In this document: positions 1 through 8,305 of the stretch, one piece after another
Position numbering within the stretch: position 1 is the stretch's first letter
Layout: each line of letters opens with the position of its first letter
NCBI GenBank assembly: GCA_011046135.1
Contig: DSBG01000106.1
Coordinates: forward strand, 1-40,082
DNA: 40,082 nt
From: Deltaproteobacteria bacterium
GTDB taxonomy: Bacteria; Desulfobacterota; Desulfomonilia; UBA1062
Reading direction: 5' to 3'
Notes under the pieces: model-generated
What the model was told of the DNA's origin: nothing
What the model saw: the letters and a program-made list of their open reading frames with translations, nothing else
Database searches by the model: none
Position numbers and translations under genes: made by a program

Positions 1-74
1 GCCAAAGATACTACCCCACCCTGTTTCAGGAAGACGATCCTCAAGATCCCCTGTTCAGAGAGGTTCTTGAGGTC

Positions 75-524
75 TTACCAGGGTTCAGCAGGCGTTACGA
101 GTTGTTCGTAGCTCTGAATCTTATCCCGCTCTATGGCAGTGTTCAGGAAATAAATCTGTGTGGCAACCAGGACATTATCCCTGATCTCCTCATCGTAGGC
201 GAGCCCACCCTTGGCGAACACCACCCTGCCAACCCTCAAGTCTCTTTTCAGGTACGGTTTTCCCGTGAGATCCAGGAATTCTGTTCGATATTCTCTTCCT
301 GAATAGACTTCGTCAACGAGTAGGATCTTCCTCTCCTGAACGATGATGTAATCACTCCCCACCTCCATAACTCTCCCCTGGATCTCATCCGGATCCCATT
401 GAGCGAGCGCCTTGGAAAGCGACTCTGCCGAACTGGTCTGGAGAGAAAGGAGGCTCATTATACTCACGAGAAACAGGGTTATCAGAAGCTTCCCTGTTCT
501 GACAGCTTGCAGTCGACGACTCAT
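75..524 (-). CDS. Small exported protein of the pilY1 locus, function unknown
   Basis: 149 residues from ATG 524. I chose this start because AAGGTGAAGG precedes it, although the frame is open further upstream into pilY1. Residues 1-35 look like a signal peptide: basic start (MSRRLQAVRTGK), hydrophobic core, and a plausible cleavage after SSA. The mature part of about 115 residues is beta-rich and charged, contains no cysteine and shows no motif I can name. It follows pilY1 by 19 nt, so it is probably co-transcribed and acts in the periplasm or at the pilus. A role as a partner of PilY1 or a minor pilin is inference from position only. Start and coding status are fairly sure; function is unknown. 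Confidence 0.75.
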   Translation of the reverse strand: MSRRLQAVRTGKLLITLFLVSIMSLLSLQTSSAESLSKALAQWDPDEIQGRVMEVGSDYIIVQERKILLVDEVYSGREYRTEFLDLTGKPYLKRDLRVGRVVFAKGGLAYDEEIRDNVLVATQIYFLNTAIERDKIQSYEQLVTPAEPW

Positions 525-543
525 GTCCTTCACCTTCTCTTCC

Positions 544-3500
544 TTACTGCTGGAGCCAGTAGTACCGGTGTATGTGGTCGACATCTCCGGCATCAATGAT
601 GACTGCACCGCCTTCAGTTCCCACTGCCACAAAGGCGCCACGTTCCGTGACCACAAGGACCGGATCTGATGGAATACCGCTTCCTATGCTCAGATAGCGG
701 TCTTCCTTGGTCAGTGTCGTTTCGTCTCCGTCAAAACTTGGAAATACCGCTTCACCTGTCTTGTAGTCAACGGCATAAAGCCTGGCGAAACCAGAACCTG
801 CACCGACGGAGCAGAGATCTTCAGCGGAATAGCCTTCAACAGAGGGACTGAACGTCGTGAAATACACGACCTTGTTGTACACCAAGGGTGTTGAGACCAC
901 TTTTTCTCCAGTGTTTTCAAGCTCGATGAACCATCCAAGACCGGATGCCAGGTTGAGCCGGTAGTCAGCCTTCTCCTGTTCTGTCAAACCAGAAGGTGTT
1001 GAGGTCGTACCCTGGAGAACGTCTGCTGTTTCATCCGAGAGATCGGAATCAGTGATGGGATTGTTGTCATTCCATGTTTCCGGCCAGGTATTCCTGATGG
1101 CATAGAATCGGTTCGTCACCGTGGTGTCATTCGGGTTTTCCCTGTCTCCGCTGCCGATGTAGACGTAATCGCCCAAGAGTTCCTGGGCAATTCCCGGTGC
1201 TGAGTGGAACTTTCTGAGCTTATCCGTGCCTCCATCATCATCTGCCTGGAAGAGCAGCCTCTTTGACCAGATCCCGTCATACGTTCCATCACTCTTTTTT
1301 CTGCTCTCAAAAACAAAGAGGTCTCCTCCCAGGGATGGCGCGTAGATGACATCATCGCAGCCATCGTCATCGTCGTCATAGGTTCTCAGATCAACCATAC
1401 AGTACTTCATCTTGTCATAGGATGCGAAATTAAAATCATTGATGTTGGTTGCGGCGAGGTTCCCTGTCGTCGCCTCCACGGCGAAGATCGCCCGTCCCTT
1501 GGTGTCTGATGCTCCGGGGTCTGCATTGTCCTGGTTCGTGTCGTATCCACCGGCAATGAGGAGCACATCCTGCTCGCTCGCTCCACCACTGAGCTTGATC
1601 CTGCTGAACAGGGGCGTGGACCAGGACTGCCCAAGCTGCTCGGAACTCAGAATATTTTTTGAAATACTGGCTACGAAGCTCGGAGCCTCGTAGTTCGTGA
1701 CATCCAGGATGAAATACTGGTTGTATAGTTCGACCCCGGTTGCAATGTCAGCCCCTCCCCTCCTCAGGCCGAAAACCACGTAGGTGTTTCCCCCGCTCCG
1801 ATATACCACCGGCGATCCATCCACATAGATGTCATGTACAGAGTCTCCGGTTATGTGCTCTGTCGACCCTTCGGGAGGAAGGTGTTTGAGGTTCGGCAGA
1901 AGATCCCATGGAATGAAGGCCCACGCCTCAGTGACCGTGTCATCGCCGATATCCTCCGGCGTCCCTTGATCGTTGTCCACAAAACAGTGCAGAAACCCGT
2001 CGTTTGCCCCCACAAAGATGACGTTTTTGCTGTTTGTGAAATCATAGAGGATTGCTGGTCGAGAATGGAGAATATCTCCCATGATCCACTCACGCGGCCT
2101 TCCATCCGTTCCAGTGTACCCCGGAGCATAGATTCCACTCGCAGTGACAAAGTCCATCAGATCATCTTTCTGGTCAGTTGTGGAAAGTCCGAAATCAGCT
2201 GGGGATATATCACTAGTACTTTTGTCAAAAGAGATGAACCCAGTGCCGTCTTTAAAGGTTCTGAACACTCTGCTGGACTGGGTTTTCAGCACAGCGCCCG
2301 CTCCGCCACGATCGACGGTCAGACCTTCGTATCCGGATACATCATACCACGCTGTTTTCGCACTTTCCTTGATAGCACCGAGAGAATCTGTCGCACTGTT
2401 TCCATTTCGGTCCAGAATTACACCATCTTTGGAAAGCCCGAACTTCTTGAGGTTGCCTTTCCACAAGCCAGGATTGGAACTGTCTGGGGAAAAGATGCCC
2501 AGGTATAGCCCGTTGTCCGCATAGGTCCGGTTCATCCTGCTCACCGGAACCACGGGTGAGACGAAGATCATGTTCGTTTCCATGATCTTGCCCAGGATGT
2601 CTTCAAAGATCTGAGCAAGCGAGACGTCTTCATCGGTGAAGTACTCACCACCTCCGTGGGACGCGGTTGACTCGAGTAACTGGTGTCCCACATCAAATCC
2701 AATGGTATAGGTGATTATGTTCTGATGGGGGAAATCATCACTGTCAAAGGATGTTCCACCCAGGTCAGTGAAAGACCCGTCGAGGAGATCCTCGTCATGG
2801 AGGAACTTGGCCACATCGTCCAGGTAGTCGCTCCCATCGAACGCATATGCGTGCTGTACACAGTCGTCGTCTATCCAATGGAACTGGTCATCTTTCTTAC
2901 AGGGGTCTGCAGCATCAACGTCGCCGATATAATCTCCGATGACCTTACTGTTCAGATAGATCCTGTCCCAGAGCCAGCTGTTTCTGTCATAGGTAGGTTC
3001 ACCGTCGGTCATGATAATATTGTAGTTCTTTTGGCAGCGCCACTGGATGGCCGGATCGAAGTCGGTCAAGTAGTTCACACCTGAATTGAACCATGAAGGC
3101 TGCCTTGCATAGTAGAGTCCCATCTCCGCCAGGGTCTCTGCCAGCGGGGTCCAGGTGGTGGGAGCGATACTGTCGATCTGGGCCTTGAGAATATCCTTCT
3201 CTGCCTGGGTTGTCCTGGTCTGCAGAGGAGAGATGAGCCGTCCTCCCTCGGAATGATTGAAGATGAACAACCCGAATCGAACACCGTCAGTTGTCTGGAC
3301 AAGGTCTTTGATGGTATTCTTGGCAAGATCAATTTTTTGCACTAACCCGATACTCTGCGACGACAAGAAATTGAGGTAATTCCCAGTGGCAAGGGTTCTC
3401 CAGGTCGAGCCACCGCAGTTGTAGGGGGAACCCGTGATCAATCCCCTCCAGAGGCCACTCGTTTCCAGGGAACTTCGCGCAGAGGTGCATGATATATTCG

Positions 3501-3780
3501 TTAACCAGGTGAAACCATACCAGACACCTGTTGACCGCCTCTGGTAATAGACATAATTCCGTGTCCTGCTGCCTGAGTAAACTGTCGCGCTGTTATATCC
3601 AGAAACATCTTGGGCCGGCACCCATTCTTCCATACTACCGGAGTTGTCGAACATGATGAGCACGTTGGGCGGTATGTTGATCACACCTCCACCGAAGATG
3701 TCTGTATCATCGGCCTGCAAAAGAGACGGTACCCCTATCAGAAGCATGATGATGCTCGTCAGAAGACACTTTTTCATCAT
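544..3780 (-). CDS. pilY1: Type IV pilus tip adhesin/assembly protein PilY1
   Basis: 1078 residues, normal size for PilY1. A signal peptide occupies about residues 1-23 (MMKKC, hydrophobic core, LLQA). A von Willebrand A-like domain follows, with the MIDAS motif DNSGS at 45-49, a downstream TWTPLAE threonine and an IIMTDGEPT strand. The C-terminal half is the PilY1 beta-propeller, recognisable by VIFVGANDGFLHCF near residue 600 and an Asp-rich loop (YDDDDDGCDD, about residue 800) that resembles a calcium site. In known systems PilY1 sits at the pilus tip with the minor pilins, primes assembly and mediates adhesion or surface sensing. RBS AAAGGAG precedes ATG 3780. It is the sixth gene of the run comEC-fimT-pilW-pilV-pilX-pilY1, 17 nt after pilX. 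Confidence 0.95.
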   Translation of the reverse strand: MMKKCLLTSIIMLLIGVPSLLQADDTDIFGGGVINIPPNVLIMFDNSGSMEEWVPAQDVSGYNSATVYSGSRTRNYVYYQRRSTGVWYGFTWLTNISCTSARSSLETSGLWRGLITGSPYNCGGSTWRTLATGNYLNFLSSQSIGLVQKIDLAKNTIKDLVQTTDGVRFGLFIFNHSEGGRLISPLQTRTTQAEKDILKAQIDSIAPTTWTPLAETLAEMGLYYARQPSWFNSGVNYLTDFDPAIQWRCQKNYNIIMTDGEPTYDRNSWLWDRIYLNSKVIGDYIGDVDAADPCKKDDQFHWIDDDCVQHAYAFDGSDYLDDVAKFLHDEDLLDGSFTDLGGTSFDSDDFPHQNIITYTIGFDVGHQLLESTASHGGGEYFTDEDVSLAQIFEDILGKIMETNMIFVSPVVPVSRMNRTYADNGLYLGIFSPDSSNPGLWKGNLKKFGLSKDGVILDRNGNSATDSLGAIKESAKTAWYDVSGYEGLTVDRGGAGAVLKTQSSRVFRTFKDGTGFISFDKSTSDISPADFGLSTTDQKDDLMDFVTASGIYAPGYTGTDGRPREWIMGDILHSRPAILYDFTNSKNVIFVGANDGFLHCFVDNDQGTPEDIGDDTVTEAWAFIPWDLLPNLKHLPPEGSTEHITGDSVHDIYVDGSPVVYRSGGNTYVVFGLRRGGADIATGVELYNQYFILDVTNYEAPSFVASISKNILSSEQLGQSWSTPLFSRIKLSGGASEQDVLLIAGGYDTNQDNADPGASDTKGRAIFAVEATTGNLAATNINDFNFASYDKMKYCMVDLRTYDDDDDGCDDVIYAPSLGGDLFVFESRKKSDGTYDGIWSKRLLFQADDDGGTDKLRKFHSAPGIAQELLGDYVYIGSGDRENPNDTTVTNRFYAIRNTWPETWNDNNPITDSDLSDETADVLQGTTSTPSGLTEQEKADYRLNLASGLGWFIELENTGEKVVSTPLVYNKVVYFTTFSPSVEGYSAEDLCSVGAGSGFARLYAVDYKTGEAVFPSFDGDETTLTKEDRYLSIGSGIPSDPVLVVTERGAFVAVGTEGGAVIIDAGDVDHIHRYYWLQQ

Positions 3781-3797
3781 AGTTTTGCTCCTTTTAC

Positions 3798-4241
3798 CTA
3801 GTTTTCCGGAGGAAACGCCTTCCAGGCTCCCACGGACAGGTTCTGGCTGCTGACGCTGGACTCAGCCTCGACCCTGTAGAATCTCGCCTTCTGGCTGGGG
3901 TCGTACCCCCTGCCCTTCGGAGGCTTTGCAATACGGGTAAGTTCCATTGACACATCTGTCTGGGTGATGATCTCGGGGAGGTTCCCGGAAGGGAAGGTAT
4001 AGGATGCACCGATGCTCGTTGCCACAGACCCCAGGGCTGCAGTGTGGGCAATGAGGGCATAGGTGGTTGCACTTTCGAGGTTGTTGAAACTCACGGTGAA
4101 TGCTCGTTCATTTCCCGCGATCCGTGTTTCCAGAGAAGAGGTTCTCATGAGGGTGACCCCGGTGATGATGGCAGCCACGAGCACAATGAGCACCAGCACC
4201 AGTACCATTCCGTTCTGATCGTTCCACCTGGTCTTGTCCAT
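3798..4241 (-). CDS. pilX: Minor pilin PilX-like protein
   Basis: 147 residues. A short basic/polar head (MDKTRWNDQNG) is followed by a hydrophobic helix from MVLVLVLIVLVAAIITGVTL and then an SLETRIAGNERAF segment, which is typical of the PilX N-terminal family. The residue after the Gly of the putative prepilin cleavage site is Met, and there is no canonical Glu at position 5, which is normal for PilX-type pilins. In known systems PilX joins PilV, PilW, FimU and PilY1 in the priming complex at the pilus tip. RBS GGAGCGA lies before ATG 4241. The gene sits 42 nt after pilV and 17 nt before pilY1, in one operon. Confidence 0.88.
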   Translation of the reverse strand: MDKTRWNDQNGMVLVLVLIVLVAAIITGVTLMRTSSLETRIAGNERAFTVSFNNLESATTYALIAHTAALGSVATSIGASYTFPSGNLPEIITQTDVSMELTRIAKPPKGRGYDPSQKARFYRVEAESSVSSQNLSVGAWKAFPPEN

Positions 4242-4283
4242 GATTCTCGCTCCGTTATGTTACCTGCACATGCCTGTTTTCAA

Positions 4284-4670
4284 TCAATTCAACTGATCCC
4301 AGAGTACTTCCAGGCTGATCTGGTGGTTCGTCCCTTTTTCCTGCCACCTGACACTCACCAGCACTTCCCGTGAAGGACGGAATGTTCCGGGATTCACCAC
4401 ACTCCATGAAAGATTGAAGGGAACACCACGATGGATCACCGTCGATGTTGAGTGAACCCCTGTTGACATGGAATCGTGATTGAATGAGAGTCCCCGGAGT
4501 TTCTCCACATGATCCTGGGCAATGTTGACCGCATCAGTGAGTTGCATGCTGTAGCTGTTTGCATGGATGGCCTCGGACTGCATCTTGACAATCCCCATGA
4601 TTCCCAGGGCAAAGATGAAAATGGCCACAACAACCTCGATGAAGGTAAATCCTCTCTTTGTTTCGATCAT
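4284..4670 (-). CDS. pilV: Type IV pilus minor pilin PilV-like
   Basis: 128 residues from ATG 4670, chosen because GGGAAGG lies 6-12 nt upstream; a longer reading from TTG 4691 has no advantage. It starts MIETKRGFTFIEV, a textbook class III signal: prepilin peptidase would cut after Gly8, giving N-terminal Phe with Glu at mature position 5. The hydrophobic helix VVAIFIFALGIMGIVKMQ follows. The AIFIFALGIMGIVKMQSEA pattern matches PilV/GspI pseudopilins. The protein should be processed at the inner membrane and inserted at the pilus tip. It lies between pilW (53-nt gap) and pilX (42-nt gap). Confidence 0.88.
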   Translation of the reverse strand: MIETKRGFTFIEVVVAIFIFALGIMGIVKMQSEAIHANSYSMQLTDAVNIAQDHVEKLRGLSFNHDSMSTGVHSTSTVIHRGVPFNLSWSVVNPGTFRPSREVLVSVRWQEKGTNHQISLEVLWDQLN

Positions 4671-4723
4671 GCACGCCTTCCCTGCACTCAAGATGCCCTG
4701 TCATTTACACTGGCTGTCATGCA

Positions 4724-5374
4724 TCAGTTTCTCCTGCAGACTCTTCTGGTCAAAGTCCGGTCCAGGAAGTTCCCGGTATCGGGATCGACCTGTGCTGTCC
4801 TCATGTCGAGACGCACCTCGATGAACCTCACCTCGCTGGCCTCTGAAGCCGAAAGTGTATTGCCGGGTTCAAAAGGGGGGTTTGTCGACCCCGTTGGCAC
4901 GATTTGATAGATTGTACCAGTTCCAGTCTCCCCAAAATACGAAAGAGCGAACATGGTCACGTTCTGAGCAAGAACCTGAAGCGTGTTGGAAATATGATCA
5001 AACCGTTCGAGGTTTGTTCCATTGAGACGATACGAGATGTCTTCACCGGGGGCCGATATTGATCCATCCTCGTCAATATCCATGGCTATCCTCAGAAAGT
5101 TTGAACCACTTTCGTTTGAGGGTATGCCGACAATGCTTTGGGTAAATGTTGGATCTACCCCAGCATGTCGAATATCCGTTGTGATTATTTCCATTACGGC
5201 CCTGAGATCCTGCTGAACCTGGGTCACCTGAAATTGTACCCGAGAAGTCTTATGCTGAATCTGATAGGCGAGGTAAACTGCAGACATCAGGAGCAGAGAA
5301 AGGACGAGCACGATCATCAGCTCGATGAGGGTGAGACCGTTGTTGCTGGCGACAACCTTTCTTATTGTGATCAT
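4724..5374 (-). CDS. pilW: Type IV pilus minor pilin PilW-like
   Basis: 216 residues. The N-terminus MITIRKVVASNNGLTLIELM is a prepilin signal: cleavage after Gly would leave Leu1 with Glu at position 5. The hydrophobic helix MIVLVLSLLLMSAVYLAYQ follows. The segment VQQDLRAVMEIITTDIRHAG (GspJ/PilW family) is recognisable. The rest is a globular pilin domain with no cysteine pair apart from one Cys near the C-terminus. The start overlaps the fimT stop (ATGA, 5371-5374), so the two are translationally coupled. Expected in the minor pilin complex beneath PilY1. Confidence 0.88.
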   Translation of the reverse strand: MITIRKVVASNNGLTLIELMIVLVLSLLLMSAVYLAYQIQHKTSRVQFQVTQVQQDLRAVMEIITTDIRHAGVDPTFTQSIVGIPSNESGSNFLRIAMDIDEDGSISAPGEDISYRLNGTNLERFDHISNTLQVLAQNVTMFALSYFGETGTGTIYQIVPTGSTNPPFEPGNTLSASEASEVRFIEVRLDMRTAQVDPDTGNFLDRTLTRRVCRRN

Positions 5375-5832
5375 GGCTGTATACTCACACTTCCACCGAG
5401 AGTCAAAGAAACGATTCTCCGGTTATCCGAGATATTTGCTCTTGAGCTGAAGATGGCAATACTGACTGGCTGGGTAGCGAACCCTCTGCTCGTGAGCCCT
5501 GTCGATGTGAGCCCTGTTGACGTAACTACCGTGGTGATGTCGAAAAGTTCAATGCTGGCCGGCATAGTGGTCTGGGGAACAACCATGTTCCCCACGGTAT
5601 CCCGGATATCGTACCAGTCATTGGAGAGATCGATTCTGATTTGTACATCTTTGCTGTCTCGGATAGCCTCGCTCCTGGCAAGCTGAAAATGTGAGAACAT
5701 GGTCCTGGCTACCTCATCCAGCTGTCTTCTGGCAAACCATCCATCCATGTTCGGTATGGCAAGGGCACCCATGACAGCGACTATTACAACAACCATGACA
5801 AGTTCCAGTAGCGTAAACCCTCTGGTATTCAT
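5371..5832 (-). CDS. fimT: FimT/GspH-type pseudopilin
   Basis: 153 residues from ATG 5832, with AGGA six bases upstream; in-frame ATGs at 5850 and 5898 would add 6 or 22 residues ahead of the signal. MNTRGFTLLELVMVV is a canonical class III prepilin signal (cut after Gly5, Glu at mature position 5). The helix and the LDEVARTMFSHFQLARSEAIRDSKDVQI segment are the GspH/FimT hallmark. Known FimT proteins are minor pilins; some bind DNA during uptake, which fits the comEC neighbour. Near the C-terminus there is a small internal repeat, TSTGLTSTGL, encoded by a tandem 15-bp repeat (5492-5521). The stop overlaps the pilW start. Confidence 0.9.
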   Translation of the reverse strand: MNTRGFTLLELVMVVVIVAVMGALAIPNMDGWFARRQLDEVARTMFSHFQLARSEAIRDSKDVQIRIDLSNDWYDIRDTVGNMVVPQTTMPASIELFDITTVVTSTGLTSTGLTSRGFATQPVSIAIFSSRANISDNRRIVSLTLGGSVSIQP

Positions 5833-5842
5833 CTCAATCCTA

Positions 5843-5898
5843 CTTTTCATTCTTTTCCATGCACATGCTTTTCCATACACATGGAGATTCTTTTCCAT
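5843..5898 (-). repeat. Short repeats CTTTTCCAT in the fimT leader
   Basis: In the 87-nt gap between comEC and fimT, the plus strand carries CTTTTCCAT at 5852-5860, 5868-5876 and 5890-5898, plus the near copy CTTTTCAT at 5843-5850. On the transcribed strand each full copy reads ATGGAAAAG, so each offers an ATG and a weak ribosome-binding-like GGAAAAG. The copies at 5876 and 5860 are out of frame with fimT; the ones at 5898 and 5850 are in frame. This makes the fimT start ambiguous and could influence translation. Confidence 0.5.
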
Positions 5899-5919
5899 GT
5901 CCAGATCGTTATCGGCACC

Positions 5920-8187
5920 TCATCTCACCGACTTAACAACAGGGCCGGATCGAGTCGAACTGACCGTGATCTCCCCGTGAATGTCTGTTCTATACACACG
6001 TATTCCCCGTTTTTCCAGCCTGGAAATGGTTGCTTCGTTAGGCTCGTGGTACCGGTTCTTATAGCCACAGGAAATCACTGCGACATCCGGGTGGACCGTA
6101 TCGAGGAAAAGATCGCTACAGGACTGCTTGGATCCGTGGTGCGACACCTTCAGAACGTGTGCCGAGATGTCATCATCGCTGTGAGAAAGGGCCTGTTCAA
6201 TTCTGCCATGTGCATCAGCCATGAAGAGACCTCTCATGGTTTCATCCGATGCAAGTACGACAATCGAATTGGAATCGAGGTCAGTCTTTTCCGTGCGAGA
6301 GGAAAGGAGAACAGATGGGTTCAGCACCTTGATACTCATGCCGTTGATGTTGGTGCCGTCCCCCGAGCACACAGATCTCACTGGTATTGATTTCTTTCTC
6401 GCCGTGGCAAGGATGGCCTGAAAATCTGAATTCCAGTCATCCTCAATGTTTACCCAGATCTCTTTGACGTTGAAATGTTTAACCAGAAAAGGGATCCCGC
6501 CTATATGATCCTTGTGTGAATGGGATATCACGATGAGATCGAGTCGAGTTATCCCCCTCCTGAGAAGATGATGGGCAACAATGTATCTTCCCGTGTCAAA
6601 GCCTGAATACATCCCTCCCCCATCGATGAGAACGGCACTCGTTCCGCGGGTTAGAAGCGTGCAATCTCCATGACCCACGCTGAGGAAATCAAAGGTCAGC
6701 GGCTCCCACGTCCGTGACAACTCTCTATGAAACGGCATGATCACAACACCAATGCAGATCAGTATAAGGATGGCCGACCTCAGGGATGATTGTCGTGAAA
6801 ATAACGCAATGATGAATCCCAGATAACAGAGGAACACCCACATCAGAGGTGGTTTTGGTATCGGGGCGTATGAACCGAAAATCCCGCTGAGATAAAAAAT
6901 CAGGGAAATCCCGGAAACAACATATCCCAGAAACAGCGATGAAAGTGTCTCCGATACCGGAAAGAGAAGAAGTCCTGCTATTCCCAAGGGCATGATGAGA
7001 AAACTGAAAAAGGGTACGATGATGAGATTGAAAATAAACCCCATGAATGAAACATACCCGAACAGGTACGAAACTACCGGTAGGGTAAACACGTTCACCA
7101 CGAACGTTATCGCAAGGAGTTTGATCCACCACGGCCCCTGTTTCAGGTTCATCAGGACACCCGAGATACCGAGAACTGCCGAGAATGAGAGGAGAAAACC
7201 AGCGGAATACAGAGAACGAGGCCAGAGAACCAAGATGATCATTCCTGCAAGGGTAAGTCCTTCGAGAATACATGCCTTCCTGATCAGGAGAAGAGAACCG
7301 AGCACTGTACCCGCCATGATAGTTGCGCGGACTGTGGTAACCGGTGCCCCGACAAAGAGTGTGTAGAAAACTGCGCAACCAAGGCCGACAAAGTGAGAAA
7401 TCCTGACGCTGTCTGTTCTGAGAGAAACCGGAACGATGAACCTCAGAAGTGTCAGAGAAATTCCGTACCCCAGCATGATAATGATCCCCATGTGGAGACC
7501 CGAGATCGCCAGTAAATGAGCAATTCCCAGGGATATGAACGCATCACGGATACTTGGGGTCAATCCTGACCGGTCACCGGTGAGAACAGCCTTGATGACT
7601 TCTGCCTCTGGACGTGACATCTGAGAGAGTTTTCGGGTAAACGACTGCTTCAGGCTACGGGAACACCCCTCCTCGAGGATAGAAATGGAACCAAAGTCTC
7701 TGATAGCACCTCTCAGGGTGATACCTTCATTGAGGAGATATTCGATGTAGTCAAACTCATCCCTGTTTCCGAAACCGGTGTGTGTTTGAACCGCGATTTC
7801 TGATCGAATTCTGCTTCCAGCAGATAGATCCGATACATGTCGGTAAATGCTTATCCGTGCCTTCCCCCTCAGGTTTTCCCCATCAACAGTAACATCGTCG
7901 AGTACAGCCCGGTAGTTTCCCTGTGTGAAACCAGATGAGACAACCCTACCCTGAACAACGTGAGATCCGGCTGGAATCATGGACCACTGAAGAGAACCAG
8001 TCCCCAGAATAACCCCAAGTGCGACACCGACGAGGGCATGGAGAACCCTCTTTCGGGAGACAAGAACTCCAAGCATACACAGGCAAAAGATTACCACAGG
8101 AACATCCAGAAAAACGAGGGACATACCGGTACATGTACCAGTGAACACGACACTCAGGGGCACTTCCCTCCCAATGTGAGTCAGCAT
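5920..8187 (-). CDS. comEC: ComEC/Rec2 DNA-uptake channel
   Basis: 755 residues from ATG 8187, chosen because GGAGAAGG precedes it; a TTG 18 nt upstream has no better signal. Order of parts: N-terminal membrane segments and a soluble OB-like domain (DUF4131 type), then the multi-spanning Competence domain with LLAISGLHMGIIIML and VRATIMAG, and from about residue 490 a metallo-beta-lactamase domain with the HSHKDHIGGI metal motif and DGGG. In known systems ComEC carries single-stranded DNA across the inner membrane, and the lactamase-like domain is proposed to degrade the other strand. It heads the pilus gene run, so uptake by the type IV pilus is a reasonable inference. Full length, no frameshift. 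Confidence 0.93.
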   Translation of the reverse strand: MLTHIGREVPLSVVFTGTCTGMSLVFLDVPVVIFCLCMLGVLVSRKRVLHALVGVALGVILGTGSLQWSMIPAGSHVVQGRVVSSGFTQGNYRAVLDDVTVDGENLRGKARISIYRHVSDLSAGSRIRSEIAVQTHTGFGNRDEFDYIEYLLNEGITLRGAIRDFGSISILEEGCSRSLKQSFTRKLSQMSRPEAEVIKAVLTGDRSGLTPSIRDAFISLGIAHLLAISGLHMGIIIMLGYGISLTLLRFIVPVSLRTDSVRISHFVGLGCAVFYTLFVGAPVTTVRATIMAGTVLGSLLLIRKACILEGLTLAGMIILVLWPRSLYSAGFLLSFSAVLGISGVLMNLKQGPWWIKLLAITFVVNVFTLPVVSYLFGYVSFMGFIFNLIIVPFFSFLIMPLGIAGLLLFPVSETLSSLFLGYVVSGISLIFYLSGIFGSYAPIPKPPLMWVFLCYLGFIIALFSRQSSLRSAILILICIGVVIMPFHRELSRTWEPLTFDFLSVGHGDCTLLTRGTSAVLIDGGGMYSGFDTGRYIVAHHLLRRGITRLDLIVISHSHKDHIGGIPFLVKHFNVKEIWVNIEDDWNSDFQAILATARKKSIPVRSVCSGDGTNINGMSIKVLNPSVLLSSRTEKTDLDSNSIVVLASDETMRGLFMADAHGRIEQALSHSDDDISAHVLKVSHHGSKQSCSDLFLDTVHPDVAVISCGYKNRYHEPNEATISRLEKRGIRVYRTDIHGEITVSSTRSGPVVKSVR

Positions 8188-8273
8188 GCACCTTCTCCGG
8201 GACAAATTTATACAAAGGAGGGGTTTTATGAAGTACGGCGTTTGTGTATTTCACATTCAGACTCATGGGCTTT

Positions 8274-8296
8274 AAAAAAAGGCCCGCCCCGGAGCC
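8274..8296 (-). terminator. Rho-independent terminator after pyrD
   Basis: Read on the minus strand, ten bases past the pyrD stop, GGCTC and GGGCC form a short GC stem (one G-U pair) around CGGGGC, followed at once by seven T. Position and T-run fit the end of the rapZ-to-pyrD transcript and separate it from comEC. Confidence 0.65.
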
Positions 8297-8305
8297 TGAA
8301 AAATT

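Noticed and set aside
3-74. Plus-strand frame reading RYYPTLFQEDDPQDPLF at the window start, faintly like lysine 2,3-aminomutase
   Set aside because: It would run on into the antisense of the 75-524 gene, and only about 24 residues are available; no support for a gene.
1834-2508. 224-codon plus-strand frame inside pilY1
   Set aside because: Antisense shadow of a clear PilY1 domain; no RBS and no recognisable protein features.
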